This document shows, one piece after another, positions 47,918-58,900 of a stretch of 64,000 bases of DNA. Origin of the DNA: Thalassospira sp. MCCC 1A01148. Its GTDB lineage: Bacteria > Pseudomonadota > Alphaproteobacteria > Rhodospirillales > Thalassospiraceae. The translations under genes and the position numbers were made by a program. The stretch lies in assembly GCF_001613795.1 (NCBI RefSeq), contig NZ_LPVZ01000012.1, positions 124,001 to 188,000 of the forward strand, read 5' to 3'. A model generated the notes under the pieces. It saw only the letters and a list, made by a program, of their open reading frames with translations, was not told the DNA's origin and did no database searches. How positions within the stretch are numbered: the stretch's first letter is position 1; each line of letters opens with the position of its first letter.

Positions 47918-48709
47918 ATGTTGCTTGCGATTGACGCCGGGAACACCAACATCGTCTTTGCCGTTTTTGATGGCGATACCATTAAGGGCCAGTGGCGCTG
48001 TTCGACCACGACTGAACGCACCGCTGACGAGTTGGGTGTGTGGTTGCACCATCTTTTCACGCTTTCTGGCGTGCCCAAGGATGCGATCACGGGGGCCATT
48101 ATTGCCACCGTGGTGCCTGCTGCGGAATTCAGCCTGAAAACCCTGTGTCGCCGCTATTTCAATGTCGAACCGATGGTGGTTGGCGATCCTGCGGTCAATC
48201 TTGACATGAAAGTCATCATGGACCGACCAAGCGAGGTTGGCGCAGACCGTCTTGTCAATGCGATTGCCGCCCATGAACTGTTTGGTGGACCGCTGGTGGT
48301 GCTTGATTTTGGTACAGCCACGACCTTTGACGTGGTTGATGACAATGGCGATTACCTTGGCGGTGTGATTGCGCCGGGTGTCAACCTGTCGATCAAGGCG
48401 CTGCATATGGCCGCCGCCCAGTTGCCAATGGTCGCGATTGAAGCGCCGCGCAGTGTGGTGGGCAAGAACACGGTCGAGGCCATGCAGTCCGGTGTTTACT
48501 GGGGCTATGTCTCGATGATCGAAGGATTGCTGGCGCGCATTCGCAAACAGCAAAATCTCGACCATATAAAAGTGGTGGCAACGGGCGGGCTTGCGCCGCT
48601 CTTTACCAAGGCAGTTGACGAAATTGAGCATCTGCATGGTGATCTGACCATGCTTGGACTGTTGATGATTTACCGTCGCAACAGCCAGCAGGCAGGTAAG
48701 TCCGCTTGA
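47918..48709 (+). CDS. coaX: Type III pantothenate kinase
   Basis: This enzyme phosphorylates pantothenate in the first step of coenzyme A synthesis; 263 aa. Phosphate-binding motifs of the ASKHA fold are present: LLAIDAGNTNIVFAVFDG at the start, EVGADRLVNAIAAHELFGGPLVVLDFGTATTFDVVD in the middle. It lies 43 bases after birA and before rnj, an order common in alphaproteobacteria. Confidence 0.96.
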   Translation: MLLAIDAGNTNIVFAVFDGDTIKGQWRCSTTTERTADELGVWLHHLFTLSGVPKDAITGAIIATVVPAAEFSLKTLCRRYFNVEPMVVGDPAVNLDMKVIMDRPSEVGADRLVNAIAAHELFGGPLVVLDFGTATTFDVVDDNGDYLGGVIAPGVNLSIKALHMAAAQLPMVAIEAPRSVVGKNTVEAMQSGVYWGYVSMIEGLLARIRKQQNLDHIKVVATGGLAPLFTKAVDEIEHLHGDLTMLGLLMIYRRNSQQAGKSA

Positions 48710-48796
48710 TAAAGACTTGCGCCCTGCATGCCGAACGATTATTCCGCATCTAGGTCCTGACCCTAATCAACCTGCCGAAAACAAAGGATACCCTCT

Positions 48797-50473
48797 GTGG
48801 ATTTGTATTTGCCAAAAGATGACGTTTTGTTCGTGCCGCTCGGAGGTTCCGGCGAAATTGGCATGAACCTGAACCTTTATGGCTATGACGATCAATGGTT
48901 GATGGTCGATATGGGTGTTTCGTTCGGCGAGGAAGGCCTGCCGGGCGTCGACGTGGTAATGCCCGATCCGACCTTTATCGAGGAGCGCAAGGACAAGCTG
49001 CTTGGTCTGGTTCTGACCCACGCGCACGAAGATCACCTGGGGGCCGTGCCATATCTGTGGCCGCGTTTGAAATGCCCGATCTATGCCACCCCGTTTGCCG
49101 CCGAATTCCTGAAGGCCAAGCTTTCCGAGACCGATTTCGCCGACGAAGTGCCGATCCATGTGATCGAACTTGGTGGTCGGTTCGAACTGGGGTGCTTTGA
49201 TATCGAATTCGTCACCATGACGCATTCGATCCTGGAACCGAACGCGCTTGCCATCCGCACCCCCAAAGGCCTGATTGTCCATACTGGCGACTGGAAGTTC
49301 GACCCCGATCCCCAGATTGGCGAGGCATCGGATGTCAAAAAGCTCGAAGCACTGGGCGATGAAGGCGTTATGGCGCTGGTCTGTGATTCGACCAATGTGT
49401 TTTCTGAGGGCAAAACAGGCTCCGAAGGCGACGTTGCCAAAAACCTGTCCAAACTTTTTGCCGAACATCCACAAGGCCGCATTGCTGTTGCCTGCTTTGC
49501 CACCAACGTTGCCCGTGTGCAGTCGGTGATTGAGGCCGCCCACGAGAACGGGCGCTGTGTTGGTCTGGCTGGTCGGTCGCTTAATCGTGTAACAGAAGCT
49601 GCGCGCGAAGTCGGCTACCTGAAAGGCTATCCGAACCTTCTGACTGACGAAGATGCGATGGAGGTGCCCAAGGATCAGGTGCTTTTGATTTGCACCGGGT
49701 CACAGGGCGAACCGCGTGCCGCACTTTCGCGCATTGCCAAGGGCGATCATCCGACCGTCCAACTTGATCCGGGTGATACGGTGGTGTTCTCGGCGCGTGA
49801 AATTCCGGGCAATGAAAAGTCCATCGGCTATATCCAGAACATGCTGATCCGTCGTGGCGTCAAAGTCATTACTGCGCGCGATGAACCGATCCATGTATCG
49901 GGCCACCCCGGCCGCGAGGATTTGACGCGCATGTATCAGCTGACCCGGCCAAAGATCCTTGTCCCGGTTCATGGTGAAACCCGCCATCTGTGCGAACAGG
50001 CTGCCCTTGGTGCGGAATGCCAGATCCCAGAACAGGTGATTCCGCATGATGGCACGGTCATTCGATTGGCACCGGGTGATGCCCACGTCATTGGTGTGGC
50101 TGAGGCCGGTGTTCTTGCCCTTGATGGCGGTCGGTTGCTCAAACGCGATGCTGATACCTTCCGCAACCGCAATCGCATAGTCTGGAATGGCGTGATGTTT
50201 GTGACCATCGTGCTCAACCAGTTTGGTGAGATGGTCAACGATCCGATGATCACAGCCCCCAGCTTGTTTGACGAGCCCGGCGAAGAAACCCGTCTGGATC
50301 ACTTTGCGGCCGAAATCGGCAATCGCATTGATCAGCTCAATGACGAAGAAGTTCTTGATGATTCCGCGGTGATTCTTGCCGTGCGTCAGGCGCTCCGGCG
50401 TCCGGTGCGCCAACGGATGGGCAAACGTCCGCTGATCGAGGTGCATCTGGTGCGCGTAAACGAGAACGGGTAA
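48797..50473 (+). CDS. rnj: Ribonuclease J
   Basis: This metallo-beta-lactamase ribonuclease acts as 5' exonuclease and endonuclease in RNA processing; 558 aa. The metal-binding motif is LTHAHEDHLGAVPYL. The beta-CASP part has ACFATNVARVQSV and CTGSQGEPRAALSRIA, and HVSGHPGREDLTRMYQLTRPKILVPVHGE carries further metal ligands. The start is GTG at 48797, after AAAGGA. It is probably in one transcript with coaX. Confidence 0.95.
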   Translation: MDLYLPKDDVLFVPLGGSGEIGMNLNLYGYDDQWLMVDMGVSFGEEGLPGVDVVMPDPTFIEERKDKLLGLVLTHAHEDHLGAVPYLWPRLKCPIYATPFAAEFLKAKLSETDFADEVPIHVIELGGRFELGCFDIEFVTMTHSILEPNALAIRTPKGLIVHTGDWKFDPDPQIGEASDVKKLEALGDEGVMALVCDSTNVFSEGKTGSEGDVAKNLSKLFAEHPQGRIAVACFATNVARVQSVIEAAHENGRCVGLAGRSLNRVTEAAREVGYLKGYPNLLTDEDAMEVPKDQVLLICTGSQGEPRAALSRIAKGDHPTVQLDPGDTVVFSAREIPGNEKSIGYIQNMLIRRGVKVITARDEPIHVSGHPGREDLTRMYQLTRPKILVPVHGETRHLCEQAALGAECQIPEQVIPHDGTVIRLAPGDAHVIGVAEAGVLALDGGRLLKRDADTFRNRNRIVWNGVMFVTIVLNQFGEMVNDPMITAPSLFDEPGEETRLDHFAAEIGNRIDQLNDEEVLDDSAVILAVRQALRRPVRQRMGKRPLIEVHLVRVNENG

Positions 50474-50578
50474 TCGGTGATACACAGGCGCATTCGACCA
50501 AAAGCGCAGTTGTCTCCAACCGGCCTCAGACCCTAGATTGGCGTCAATCGGGCAGATTAAAGACGTTAGGAGAACACC

Positions 50579-50983
50579 ATGATTGGACGGCTGAACCACG
50601 TTGCGATTGCTGTGCCGGACCTTGAAGCCGGGATTGCGCAATATCGCGATGTTCTGGGGGCAAAAGTCTCGGAGCCGCAAGACGAACCTGATCACGGCGT
50701 GACGGTTGTTTTTGTCGAACTGCCCAACACCAAGATCGAACTACTCTATCCGCTCGGTGAAAACTCTCCGATCAAGGGATTCCTTGAAAAGAATGCGTCG
50801 GGCGGCATTCATCATGTTTGCTATGAAGTCGATGACATTCTGGCTGCACGTGACAAGCTGCTGGCAAGTGGCGCCCGTGTGCTGGGGGATGGCGAACCAA
50901 AGATTGGCGCCCATGGCAAACCGGTCTTGTTCCTTCATCCCAAGGATTTCAACGGCACGCTTGTTGAACTCGAACAAGTTTGA
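50579..50983 (+). CDS. mce: Methylmalonyl-CoA epimerase
   Basis: This metal-dependent enzyme interconverts the R and S forms of methylmalonyl-CoA in propionate metabolism; 134 aa. It has the paired VOC fold with metal ligands in LNHVAIAVPDLE (His), GGIHHVCYEVDD (His) and FNGTLVELEQV (Glu). The ATG has an AGGAGA site. The methylmalonyl-CoA mutase genes are not in this window. Confidence 0.94.
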   Translation: MIGRLNHVAIAVPDLEAGIAQYRDVLGAKVSEPQDEPDHGVTVVFVELPNTKIELLYPLGENSPIKGFLEKNASGGIHHVCYEVDDILAARDKLLASGARVLGDGEPKIGAHGKPVLFLHPKDFNGTLVELEQV

Positions 50984-51096
50984 TCTCGTATCGGCTTTGA
51001 CGAGACCCATCTCACAGCGTCCGGCCTTGCAAAAAGGGTCGGGCGTTTTTATCGTCTGCTGACCAAATAATTTGACCCCAACCCAAAGAGACATCC

Positions 51097-51336
51097 ATGA
51101 ACTGGTTTTCCGGAATACTTGTTTACATCGTTATCTGGTGGCTGGTGCTGTTTATGGTGCTGCCTGTCGGCGTAAAGCGGGTCGAAAATGTTGAGCCCGG
51201 CCATGACAGTGGTGCGCCGGAAAAAACGCATATGTGGAAAAAGATCCTCGCCACCAGCCTGATCTCGGCCATTCTTTGGGTTGTCGCATGGTTTGTGATT
51301 ACCAGCGGCATGATCGAGGTGCGCCCGCCGAAATAA
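51097..51336 (+). CDS. DUF1467 family small membrane protein
   Basis: A 79-aa protein with two membrane helices (about residues 4-24 and 48-70). MNWFSGILVYIVIWWLVLFMVLPVGVKR is the family signature. The function is unknown. It sits between mce and proS in many alphaproteobacteria and ends at the terminator at 51365, so the mce-DUF1467 pair probably closes the transcript. Confidence 0.88.
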   Translation: MNWFSGILVYIVIWWLVLFMVLPVGVKRVENVEPGHDSGAPEKTHMWKKILATSLISAILWVVAWFVITSGMIEVRPPK

Positions 51337-51364
51337 GTCGATTTCCGACAGGCCACAAAATATG

Positions 51365-51393
51365 AAACCCCGCACAAATTGCTGCGGGGTTTT
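51365..51393 (+). terminator. Rho-independent terminator after the DUF1467 gene
   Basis: AAACCCCGCA pairs perfectly with TGCGGGGTTT around an 8-base loop, followed by TGTCG; T tract short. Confidence 0.75.
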
Positions 51394-51436
51394 GTCGTTC
51401 AGCCTTGCAGAAAAGTCATAGCTTGCAGGAGAGGGC

Positions 51437-51468
51437 AAAAAAAAAAGCAAGATCACAAGGATCTTGCT
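51437..51468 (-). terminator. Strong minus-strand terminator with a ten-base T tract
   Basis: AGCAAGATC pairs perfectly with GATCTTGCT around a 5-base loop. On the minus strand it runs into ten consecutive Ts (A tract 51437-51446 as written). It points to a minus-strand transcript ending here, downstream of the small reading frame at 51481-51672. Confidence 0.85.
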
Positions 51469-51480
51469 AAGACGCTATTT

Positions 51481-51672
51481 TTATAGCTGTTTTCCCGTAA
51501 TCTTTTTATACTTCCTCCTCAAGACCTGGGCACGTAGCACAGGTTTTGTTTCGACGTCGCGCCAGCTTCTTGTATGCTTATTGGCAACAAAGCCTCCCGC
51601 AATTTTATGAGCGGCTGCGATACGCCATCCGCAACGATCTTGCGCCGTTAGCGGAGGACTAAAAAGCCACAT
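51481..51672 (-). CDS. Candidate small basic protein of unknown function
   Basis: I do not recognise this 63-aa frame. It begins MWLFSPPLTAQDRCGWRIAA and ends with a strongly basic segment (SWRDVETKPVLRAQVLRRKY, then KKITGKQL). The frame has a stop just upstream of the ATG and ends 13 bases before a strong terminator on the same strand, which supports a real transcript. No clear ribosome site precedes the ATG. Base composition is more AT-rich than neighbouring genes. It could be a small protein, a remnant of a larger gene or the body of a small RNA of about 230 bases. Confidence 0.4.
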   Translation of the reverse strand: MWLFSPPLTAQDRCGWRIAAAHKIAGGFVANKHTRSWRDVETKPVLRAQVLRRKYKKITGKQL

Positions 51673-51756
51673 GTTTCATTTTTATGCAAGATGTTTTGAC
51701 CAAACTTCACAAATGAATCGTTGCTGCACTGCACACAGATAGGGCGAAGCTAAAAC

Positions 51757-52314
51757 ATGATCAATTTTCCATGGGTCCAGTCTATTGCTAGCGTCGGATT
51801 TGGTCATAAAATCAGACTATTGGCAGCTATTCCTGTGGTGATGTTGCTGGCGTTTCCGATGACCGCTGTGCTGGCCCAGGACGAATCCCCGTTCCCTTCT
51901 GGCAACGAAGGAACAGATAATGCTGTTGCAGGTGATGCTGCAGCATCGACCGAGCCAACGACACCGACAATCACGGTGTCGCGTTCAGCCTGCAAGGAAC
52001 TGGTGCGCCATGTTGCCGATGATGACGTCACCTACAAACCGGGTGTGGATGTCCGTGGCAACAATGTCGCTCCGGCTGATTTGAATGGCGGCAGCAACAT
52101 CTTGAAGTCATTGCCCAAGGAAATCGAGTTCCCGGTCTCCATCGACTTCTTTGAGTATTCCGGGATTGCGGTGCCCAATGGCGTGAGCGGCGAACAAAGC
52201 ATTGGGAAAATCACCTACCGCAACGGACAGGTCTATTTCGACGACCAGCCGCTTGGCGATGCAGCCAACAGTGCAGAATTGATCGAGGCGTGCCGCAAGG
52301 CGGGCTTTCGCTGA
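51757..52314 (+). CDS. Exported protein of unknown function
   Basis: I do not recognise the family. The 185-aa protein has an N-terminal hydrophobic segment (about residues 20-38) ending MTAVLAQDE, a good signal peptidase site, so it is probably periplasmic. A low-complexity Gly/Ala/Thr/Pro linker (residues 45-72) precedes a compact domain of about 110 residues that begins ITVSRSACKELVRHV and ends ELIEACRKAGFR; its two Cys residues could form a disulfide. The ATG lacks a strong ribosome site. It stands alone before proS. Confidence 0.72.
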   Translation: MINFPWVQSIASVGFGHKIRLLAAIPVVMLLAFPMTAVLAQDESPFPSGNEGTDNAVAGDAAASTEPTTPTITVSRSACKELVRHVADDDVTYKPGVDVRGNNVAPADLNGGSNILKSLPKEIEFPVSIDFFEYSGIAVPNGVSGEQSIGKITYRNGQVYFDDQPLGDAANSAELIEACRKAGFR

Positions 52315-52476
52315 ACGCCCTTTGGGGGTGTTGTTCTCTATCGTAGTTTTGCCATCTTTGCCGCCTAATCGGCTATAGACGATATAAAGCAAGTTCCGGC
52401 TTGCGTTTCGGGCTGCTCTGTCGCATTTTCCGGGCAAGGTTACTAAACATTCAGATCTGATCATCACGAGGCATTG

Positions 52477-53802
52477 ATGCGTCTTTCCCAGTTCTTTCTG
52501 CCGACCCTGAAGGAAACCCCTTCGGAAGCCCAGATTGCGTCCCATCGTCTGATGCTCCGCGCCGGTATGGTGCGCCAGCTGACCGCAGGGATCTATTCCT
52601 GGCTGCCACTCGGCCACCGTGTTCTTAAAAAGATCGAACAGATCGTTCGCGAAGAACAGGACAAGATTGGCTTTAACGAGCTGCTGATGCCGACCATCCA
52701 GCCGGCCGAGCTTTGGCAGGAAAGTGGTCGTTATGATGATTACGGCCTCGAGATGCTGCGCATCACCGACCGCCATGACCGCAAGATGCTGTTTGGTCCG
52801 ACCAACGAAGAAGCGATCACCGACATCTTCCGCAAGGATGTGCGCTCTTATAAGCAACTGCCGCAGCTGCTCTATCATATTCAGTGGAAATTCCGTGACG
52901 AGATCCGCCCGCGCTTTGGCGTGATGCGTGGTCGCGAGTTCTATATGAAAGACGCGTACTCTTTCGATATCGATTACGAAAGCGCGCGTCACACCTATAA
53001 CAAGATCTTCCTGGCCTATTGCCGGACTTTCACCCGTCTGGGTGTCAAGGCGATCCCGATGGTGGCCGATACCGGTCCGATCGGTGGTGATCTTAGCCAT
53101 GAATTCATCATTCTGGCTGACACCGGCGAAAGCGAAGTTTTCTGCGACAAGAAGTGGCTTGATAAGGACCTGACCGGCAAGGGCGTTGATCTTAATGATC
53201 GTACCGGCCTTGAAAACTGGGTGCAGGGCACGCTGAAAGACTATGCCGCAACCGAGGAAATGCACGACGCCAATGACGATGCGGTTACCGCACTTGGTGA
53301 TGATCTTGTCACCACGCGCGGTATCGAAGTCGGTCATATCTTCCACTTCGGCACCAAGTATTCCGAACCAATGGGCGCGACCGTTCTTGGCCCGGATGGC
53401 ACCGAAGTTCCGGTTCAGATGGGCTCTTATGGCATCGGTGTGTCGCGTCTTGTCGGTGCGCTGATCGAAGCTTCCCACGACGAAAACGGCATCATCTGGC
53501 CCGAAGCCGTCGCACCGTATCAGGTTGGCCTGATCAACCTGCGCACCGGTGATGATACCTGTGATGCGGCTTGTGAAGATTACTATGCCAAACTGAACAA
53601 TGCCGGGATCGAGGTCCTGTATGATGACCGTGACATCCGCGCGGGTGGCAAGTTTGCCGATATGGACCTGATCGGTCTGCCCTGGCAGATCGTCATCGGC
53701 CCCAAAGGTCTCAAGAACGGTGTTGTCGAGCTCAAGAACCGTAAATCGGGTGAGAAAACCGAAGTCACCTTTGAAGCGGCTCTTAATCAGATCAAGGGTT
53801 GA
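52477..53802 (+). CDS. proS: Prolyl-tRNA synthetase (alphaproteobacterial type)
   Basis: This class II synthetase charges tRNA-Pro; 441 aa. It is the short form without the large editing insert, as usual for alphaproteobacteria. Motif 2 is [26 protein letters not shown], motif 3 is [17 protein letters not shown], followed by an anticodon-binding domain. The ATG at 52477 is preferred over TTG at 52474 because GAGG lies 5 bases upstream. A GC-rich hairpin (53819-53844) follows. Confidence 0.96.
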   Translation: MRLSQFFLPTLKETPSEAQIASHRLMLRAGMVRQLTAGIYSWLPLGHRVLKKIEQIVREEQDKIGFNELLMPTIQPAELWQESGRYDDYGLEMLRITDRHDRKMLFGPTNEEAITDIFRKDVRSYKQLPQLLYHIQWKFRDEIRPRFGVMRGREFYMKDAYSFDIDYESARHTYNKIFLAYCRTFTRLGVKAIPMVADTGPIGGDLSHEFIILADTGESEVFCDKKWLDKDLTGKGVDLNDRTGLENWVQGTLKDYAATEEMHDANDDAVTALGDDLVTTRGIEVGHIFHFGTKYSEPMGATVLGPDGTEVPVQMGSYGIGVSRLVGALIEASHDENGIIWPEAVAPYQVGLINLRTGDDTCDAACEDYYAKLNNAGIEVLYDDRDIRAGGKFADMDLIGLPWQIVIGPKGLKNGVVELKNRKSGEKTEVTFEAALNQIKG

Positions 53803-53818
53803 TCTTGAAACGCATTTA

Positions 53819-53844
53819 AACGGGGCGGCCTATGCTGCCCCGTT
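53819..53844 (+). terminator. Hairpin after proS, weak terminator
   Basis: AACGGGGCGGC pairs with GCTGCCCCGTT (one G-U) around CTAT; the following GCCATTTCC has little T tract. Confidence 0.55.
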
Positions 53845-53922
53845 GCCATTTCCGGTTTGGGTGCTAAGTCTTTTTTTATCCAACCCGGTTTCCTGTTCCG
53901 CTTCCACAAGGATCGATTGCCC

Positions 53923-55173
53923 ATGTTCAGTCCGTTCGAGCGTATGGTGGCCTTTCGCTACCTGCGTCCACGTCGGCAGGAAGGCTTTGTTTCCGTCATC
54001 GCCATCTTTTCGCTACTCGGCATTATGCTGGGGGTTGCGACGCTCATCATTGTCATGTCGGTGATGAATGGTTTCCGGGCGGAACTGCTTGGCCGCATTC
54101 TCGGGCTGAACGGCCATATCTCTGTTTATGCACAGGGGAACGCGGGCATTGGCGATTACGCCAAGATCGAAGAACAGATCGCGACAACCGGCAATGTGGT
54201 GCTGAGCGTACCTGTGGTCGAAGGGCAGGTGATGGCATCGAAAAACGGTCGTGCATCCGGCGCCATTGTGCGTGGCATGCGCCCCGAAGATGTCAAGAAG
54301 CGCCAGACCATCGCGGACAATATCGTTTTCGGATCGCTTGATGATTTCAAGGGCGAGGACACCGTGATCATGGGCGCGCGTCTGGCCATGAAACTGGGCG
54401 TCGGTGTTGGTGATACGGTCAATCTGATTTCGCCAAAGGGGAATGTCACGGCATTTGGTTCTGTGCCGCGTGTGCGTGGCTACACCGTGGCGGGCCTGTT
54501 TGATATCGGCATGTATGAATATGACAGCGGCTTTATTTTCATGCCGCTGGCAGCTGCACAGACCTATTTCCGACTGCCGGAAAAAATCACCCATTTTGAA
54601 GTGATGCTCGAAGATATCGGCGCACTTGATGACACGATGGATGAACTGCTTGGCACGCTTTCCAGTTCACCGTTGCGTCTGGTCAATTGGCAGCAATCCA
54701 ATGCCGGGTTCTTTAACGCGCTTCAGGTCGAACGTAATGTGATGTTCCTGATCCTGACCCTGATCATCCTTGTCGCAGCCTTTAACATCATTTCGGGCAT
54801 GGTGATGCTGGTGAAGGACAAGGGGCGTGATATCGCCATCCTGCGCACCATGGGCGCGACCCGCCAGTCGATCATGAAGGTATTCTTCCTGGCCGGTGCC
54901 TCCATTGGCGTGCTCGGGACGATTTCCGGTCTGGTCATTGGTGTTCTGTTCTGCCTGAATATCGAGAATATCCGTCAGTTTATCCAAAGCCTGACCGGGA
55001 CCGACCTGTTCAATGCCGAAATTTACTTCCTGTCGCAGCTGCCTGCTGACATGGATGTTGGCGAGGTTGTTATGGTCTGCATCATGTCGCTGACATTGTC
55101 CTTCCTTGCCACGGTCTATCCGGCATGGCGGGCATCGCGCCTCGATCCGGTGGAGGCCCTGCGTTATGAGTGA
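53923..55173 (+). CDS. lolC: Lipoprotein-releasing ABC transporter permease (LolC/E family)
   Basis: This inner-membrane permease extracts lipoproteins for transfer to LolA; 416 aa. The N-terminal [48 protein letters not shown] is the family signature. A periplasmic domain of about 200 residues and three C-terminal helices follow. The start at 53923 has AAGGAT upstream; a longer frame to 53857 is not used. Only one permease gene is present here with lolD, so a homodimeric permease is possible. Its end overlaps lolD by 8 bases. Confidence 0.93.
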   Translation: MFSPFERMVAFRYLRPRRQEGFVSVIAIFSLLGIMLGVATLIIVMSVMNGFRAELLGRILGLNGHISVYAQGNAGIGDYAKIEEQIATTGNVVLSVPVVEGQVMASKNGRASGAIVRGMRPEDVKKRQTIADNIVFGSLDDFKGEDTVIMGARLAMKLGVGVGDTVNLISPKGNVTAFGSVPRVRGYTVAGLFDIGMYEYDSGFIFMPLAAAQTYFRLPEKITHFEVMLEDIGALDDTMDELLGTLSSSPLRLVNWQQSNAGFFNALQVERNVMFLILTLIILVAAFNIISGMVMLVKDKGRDIAILRTMGATRQSIMKVFFLAGASIGVLGTISGLVIGVLFCLNIENIRQFIQSLTGTDLFNAEIYFLSQLPADMDVGEVVMVCIMSLTLSFLATVYPAWRASRLDPVEALRYE

Positions 55174-55900
55174 TCTGTTGAAAACAACCGCCCAGCAACG
55201 CACGCGCAAGGTCGTACTGCGTCTTGAAAAGATTGATCGCATCTTCAATCAGGGCCCCGATCAGCTCGAAATCCTGAAATCGGTCGATCTGGAAATCCAT
55301 CAGGGCGAAATCGTGGCCCTTGTCGGGCCATCCGGGGCGGGTAAATCAACTTTGCTTCAGATTGCCGGTTTGCTTGAAAAGCCTGATGGCGGGCTGGTTT
55401 CGATCGGTGGTAAGCGCAGCACGGATTTGTCTGACCTTGCGCGTACTGAAATGCGTCGCAGCCATATTGGCTTTGTTTATCAGTACCATCATCTGCTGCC
55501 GGAATTTTCAGCCCTTGAAAACGTCGTTATGCCGCAAATGATCAATGGCCTCAAACGGCCAGAGGCCGAAGAACGCGGGCTGGAATTGTTGCGCTGTCTG
55601 GGACTTGAAAACCGTGCGGGCCATCGTCCGGCGCGCCTCTCAGGTGGGGAGCAACAGCGCGTCGCGATTGCCCGTGCCTTGGCCAATGTGCCCGACGTTC
55701 TGTTTGCCGATGAACCCACCGGCAACCTTGATCCGCAAACGGCGGATACGGTGTTTGGGATGTTGATGACGCTTGTGCGCGAAACCGGTCTGGCGTCGCT
55801 GATTGCGACCCATAACCCAGAGCTTGCGCGTCAGATGGATCGGGTGGTCACCCTGCGAGATGGTCATTTGATCGAACTCGACCCGGCTGATCTTTCCTAA
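55166..55900 (+). CDS. lolD: Lipoprotein-releasing ABC transporter ATPase LolD
   Basis: This ATPase energises lipoprotein release from the inner membrane; 244 aa. Walker A is [12 protein letters not shown], the signature is [15 protein letters not shown], Walker B is [12 protein letters not shown]. The start at 55166 (MSDLLKTT) overlaps the permease gene. It is the last gene before dnaE. Confidence 0.95.
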   Translation: MSDLLKTTAQQRTRKVVLRLEKIDRIFNQGPDQLEILKSVDLEIHQGEIVALVGPSGAGKSTLLQIAGLLEKPDGGLVSIGGKRSTDLSDLARTEMRRSHIGFVYQYHHLLPEFSALENVVMPQMINGLKRPEAEERGLELLRCLGLENRAGHRPARLSGGEQQRVAIARALANVPDVLFADEPTGNLDPQTADTVFGMLMTLVRETGLASLIATHNPELARQMDRVVTLRDGHLIELDPADLS

Positions 55901-55989
55901 GCGATCAAAATTCTTTAAGCTGGTTTTGTCGTGCCCGTGATGGGCGCGACGATCCTGCATTTTTCTTATATTTCAGAGGTTTGGCTCCG

Positions 55990-58900
55990 ATGGAAAACGG
56001 TTTCGTCCATCTTCGTGTACACACCAACTATTCGCTGGCCGAAGGTGCGATCACGACCAAGGAGCTGGCAAAACTCTGTGCTGCTGACGGCCAACCCGCT
56101 GTTGCAATGACCGATACCGACAACATGTTCGGCGCACTTGATTTCGCCGGTGCGCTAAGTGGTGCCGGCATTCAGCCGATCCTTGGCGTGCAGATGGGCG
56201 TGGAGCGTTATGGTGATAAGCCTGCTGTTGGCAAAATCGCCCGCGAACCGATGCCTGATCGCCTTGTTCTGATTGCCCAGAACAAGGAAGGCTATTTCAA
56301 CCTGCTGAAAATCATTTCGCGCGCACACATGACGTCCGAGGCCGGCAGCGAGCCCAAGGCACTTTACGAACATATCCGAAAATACGCCGACCATATCATC
56401 TGCCTGACCGGTGGTCCGACGGGTCCGCTTGCGCGTTTACTGGGTGAAGAGCAGGTCGATAAGGCCGAAAGCTGCGTGGCAGACCTCAAGGATATCTTTG
56501 GCAATCGTCTTTATATTGAATTGCAACGCCATGGTGAGCCGCTTGAAGAACAGGTCGAACCCGGCCTGATCAAGCTGGCCTATGATCATGATGTGCCGCT
56601 GGTTGCGACCAATAACTGCTATTTCCCGACGGTCGATATGTATGAAGCCCATGACGTGTTTATTTGCGTCGGGCAGGGGGCAGTTGTTGGTCAGGAAGAT
56701 CGTTGGAAACTCACCCCGGACCATCGGTTCAAGTCGGCTGCTGAAATGCGCGACTTGTTCGCCGATATTCCCGAGGCCTGCGATAATACGCTTTTGATCG
56801 CCAAGCGTTGCTCGTGGCACGTTGAAAAGATCGACCCGATCCTGCCGCCCTTTGATTGCGGCGAAGGCCGCACTGAGGTCGATGAACTGCGCCACATGTC
56901 CGAAGAGGGCCTGAAAGGCCGTTTGGAAAAATACGTCTTTACCGACGAAATGTCGGACGAGGAAAAGGAAGAAATCGCCAAGCCCTATTGGGAACGCCTT
57001 GATTATGAGCTTGGCATCATCAACCAGATGGGCTTCCCGGGTTACTTCCTGATCGTCGCCGACTTCATCCAGTGGGCCAAGGATCATGAAATCCCGGTCG
57101 GGCCGGGCCGTGGCTCGGGTGCGGGGTCGCTTGTGGCCTATGCGCTTTTGATTACCGACCTTGATCCGCTGCGTTTCTCGTTGCTGTTCGAACGTTTCCT
57201 GAACCCGGAACGTGTCTCGATGCCTGACTTTGACGTCGACTTTTGTCAGGACCGGCGCGGCGAGGTCATCGAATACGTTCAGAAAAAATATGGCCATGAC
57301 CGCGTCGCACAGATCATTACCTTTGGTAAGTTGCAGGCAAAGGCCGCTGTGCGCGACGTCGGGCGCGTTCTGTCGATCCCGTATGGCTATGTCGACAAGA
57401 TCTGTAAAATGATCCCGGGCGATCCGGCCAAGCCGATCCCGCTCAAGGAAGCAATTGATATGGAACCGGACCTGCGCCGCATTGCGCGCGAGGACCCGGA
57501 TATTGATCGCCTGCTGTCGATCGCCATGCAGATCGAAGGTCTTTACCGTAACTCATCGACCCACGCGGCAGGTGTGGTGATCGGTGACCGTGACCTTGAT
57601 GAACTGGTCCCGCTGTATCGCGATCCGCGTTCGGACATGCCTGTCACCCAGTTCAACATGAAGTTTGTTGAAAATGCCGGTCTGGTGAAGTTTGACTTCC
57701 TGGGGCTTAAGACCCTGACGGTGATTATCGAGGCCGTCAATTTGATGCGCCTTCGCAAAGATGTGCCACAAGACTTTGATATCAGTGCAATTCCCCTTGA
57801 TGATCGCCCGGCCTTCAAGCTGTTGTCAGCAGCCGAAACCGTCGGCGTGTTCCAGCTTGAATCCCAGGGTATGCAGGATGTCTTGCGCGGGCTGAAGCCC
57901 GATACGCTCGAAGATATTATCGCTGTCGTGGCGCTGTATCGTCCGGGGCCGATGGATAACATTCCGCATTACATCGCGCGTAAGCACGGTCAGGAAGAAC
58001 CTGATTACATGCACCCGATGTTGCAGCCGATCCTCGAAGAAACCTATGGCATCATGATCTATCAGGAGCAAGTCATGGAACTTGCCCAGATCATGGCTGG
58101 CTATTCGCTTGGCGGTGCTGACCTGTTGCGCCGTGCGATGGGTAAGAAAATCGCCGAGGAGATGGAAAAACAGCGTAGCCTGTTTGTCGATGGCGCGGAA
58201 AAGAACGGCGTTGATCGCGGGCAGGCGTCTGACATCTTTGATCAGGTCGCCAAATTCGCATCCTACGGCTTTAACAAGTCCCACGCGGCGGCCTATGCGC
58301 TGGTGGCCTATCAGACGGCATATCTTAAGGCGAACTATCCGGTCGAATTTATGGCCGCGTTGATGACGCTTGATATGCACAACACCGAAAAGCTGGCGAT
58401 TTTCAAACAGGAAGTCGAACGGCTTGAAATCGAAATCCTGCCACCTTGCGTGAACAACTCCCAGGTCGCGTTTTCGGTTGAAAACCATGATGGCGTGCGC
58501 AAGATCCGTTATGCGCTGGCCGCGGTTCGAAATGTCGGCGACGCCGCAATGGAAAGCCTTGTTGCCGAACGCGAAGCCAACGGACCGTTCAAGGACATCA
58601 CCGATTTCGCCTCGCGCATCGACAGTCGGGCGGTCAATAAACGCCTGCTTGAAAACCTTGTACGCGCAGGGGCGCTGGATTGCCTCGCGTCCAACCGCAA
58701 GGTCATGTTTGAAAATGTCGATAAGGTCATCGCCGTTGCCCAGCGTGAAATGCATGCGCGCAACGATGATCAGATTTCGATGTTTGGCGACAGCAGCGGC
58801 TTTGGCAAGGACCAGATCCGTTTGCCTGATGAACGCGACTGGGTCCCGATGGAAAAACTGACCGAGGAATTCTCGGCCATCGGGTTCTATTTGTCGGCTC

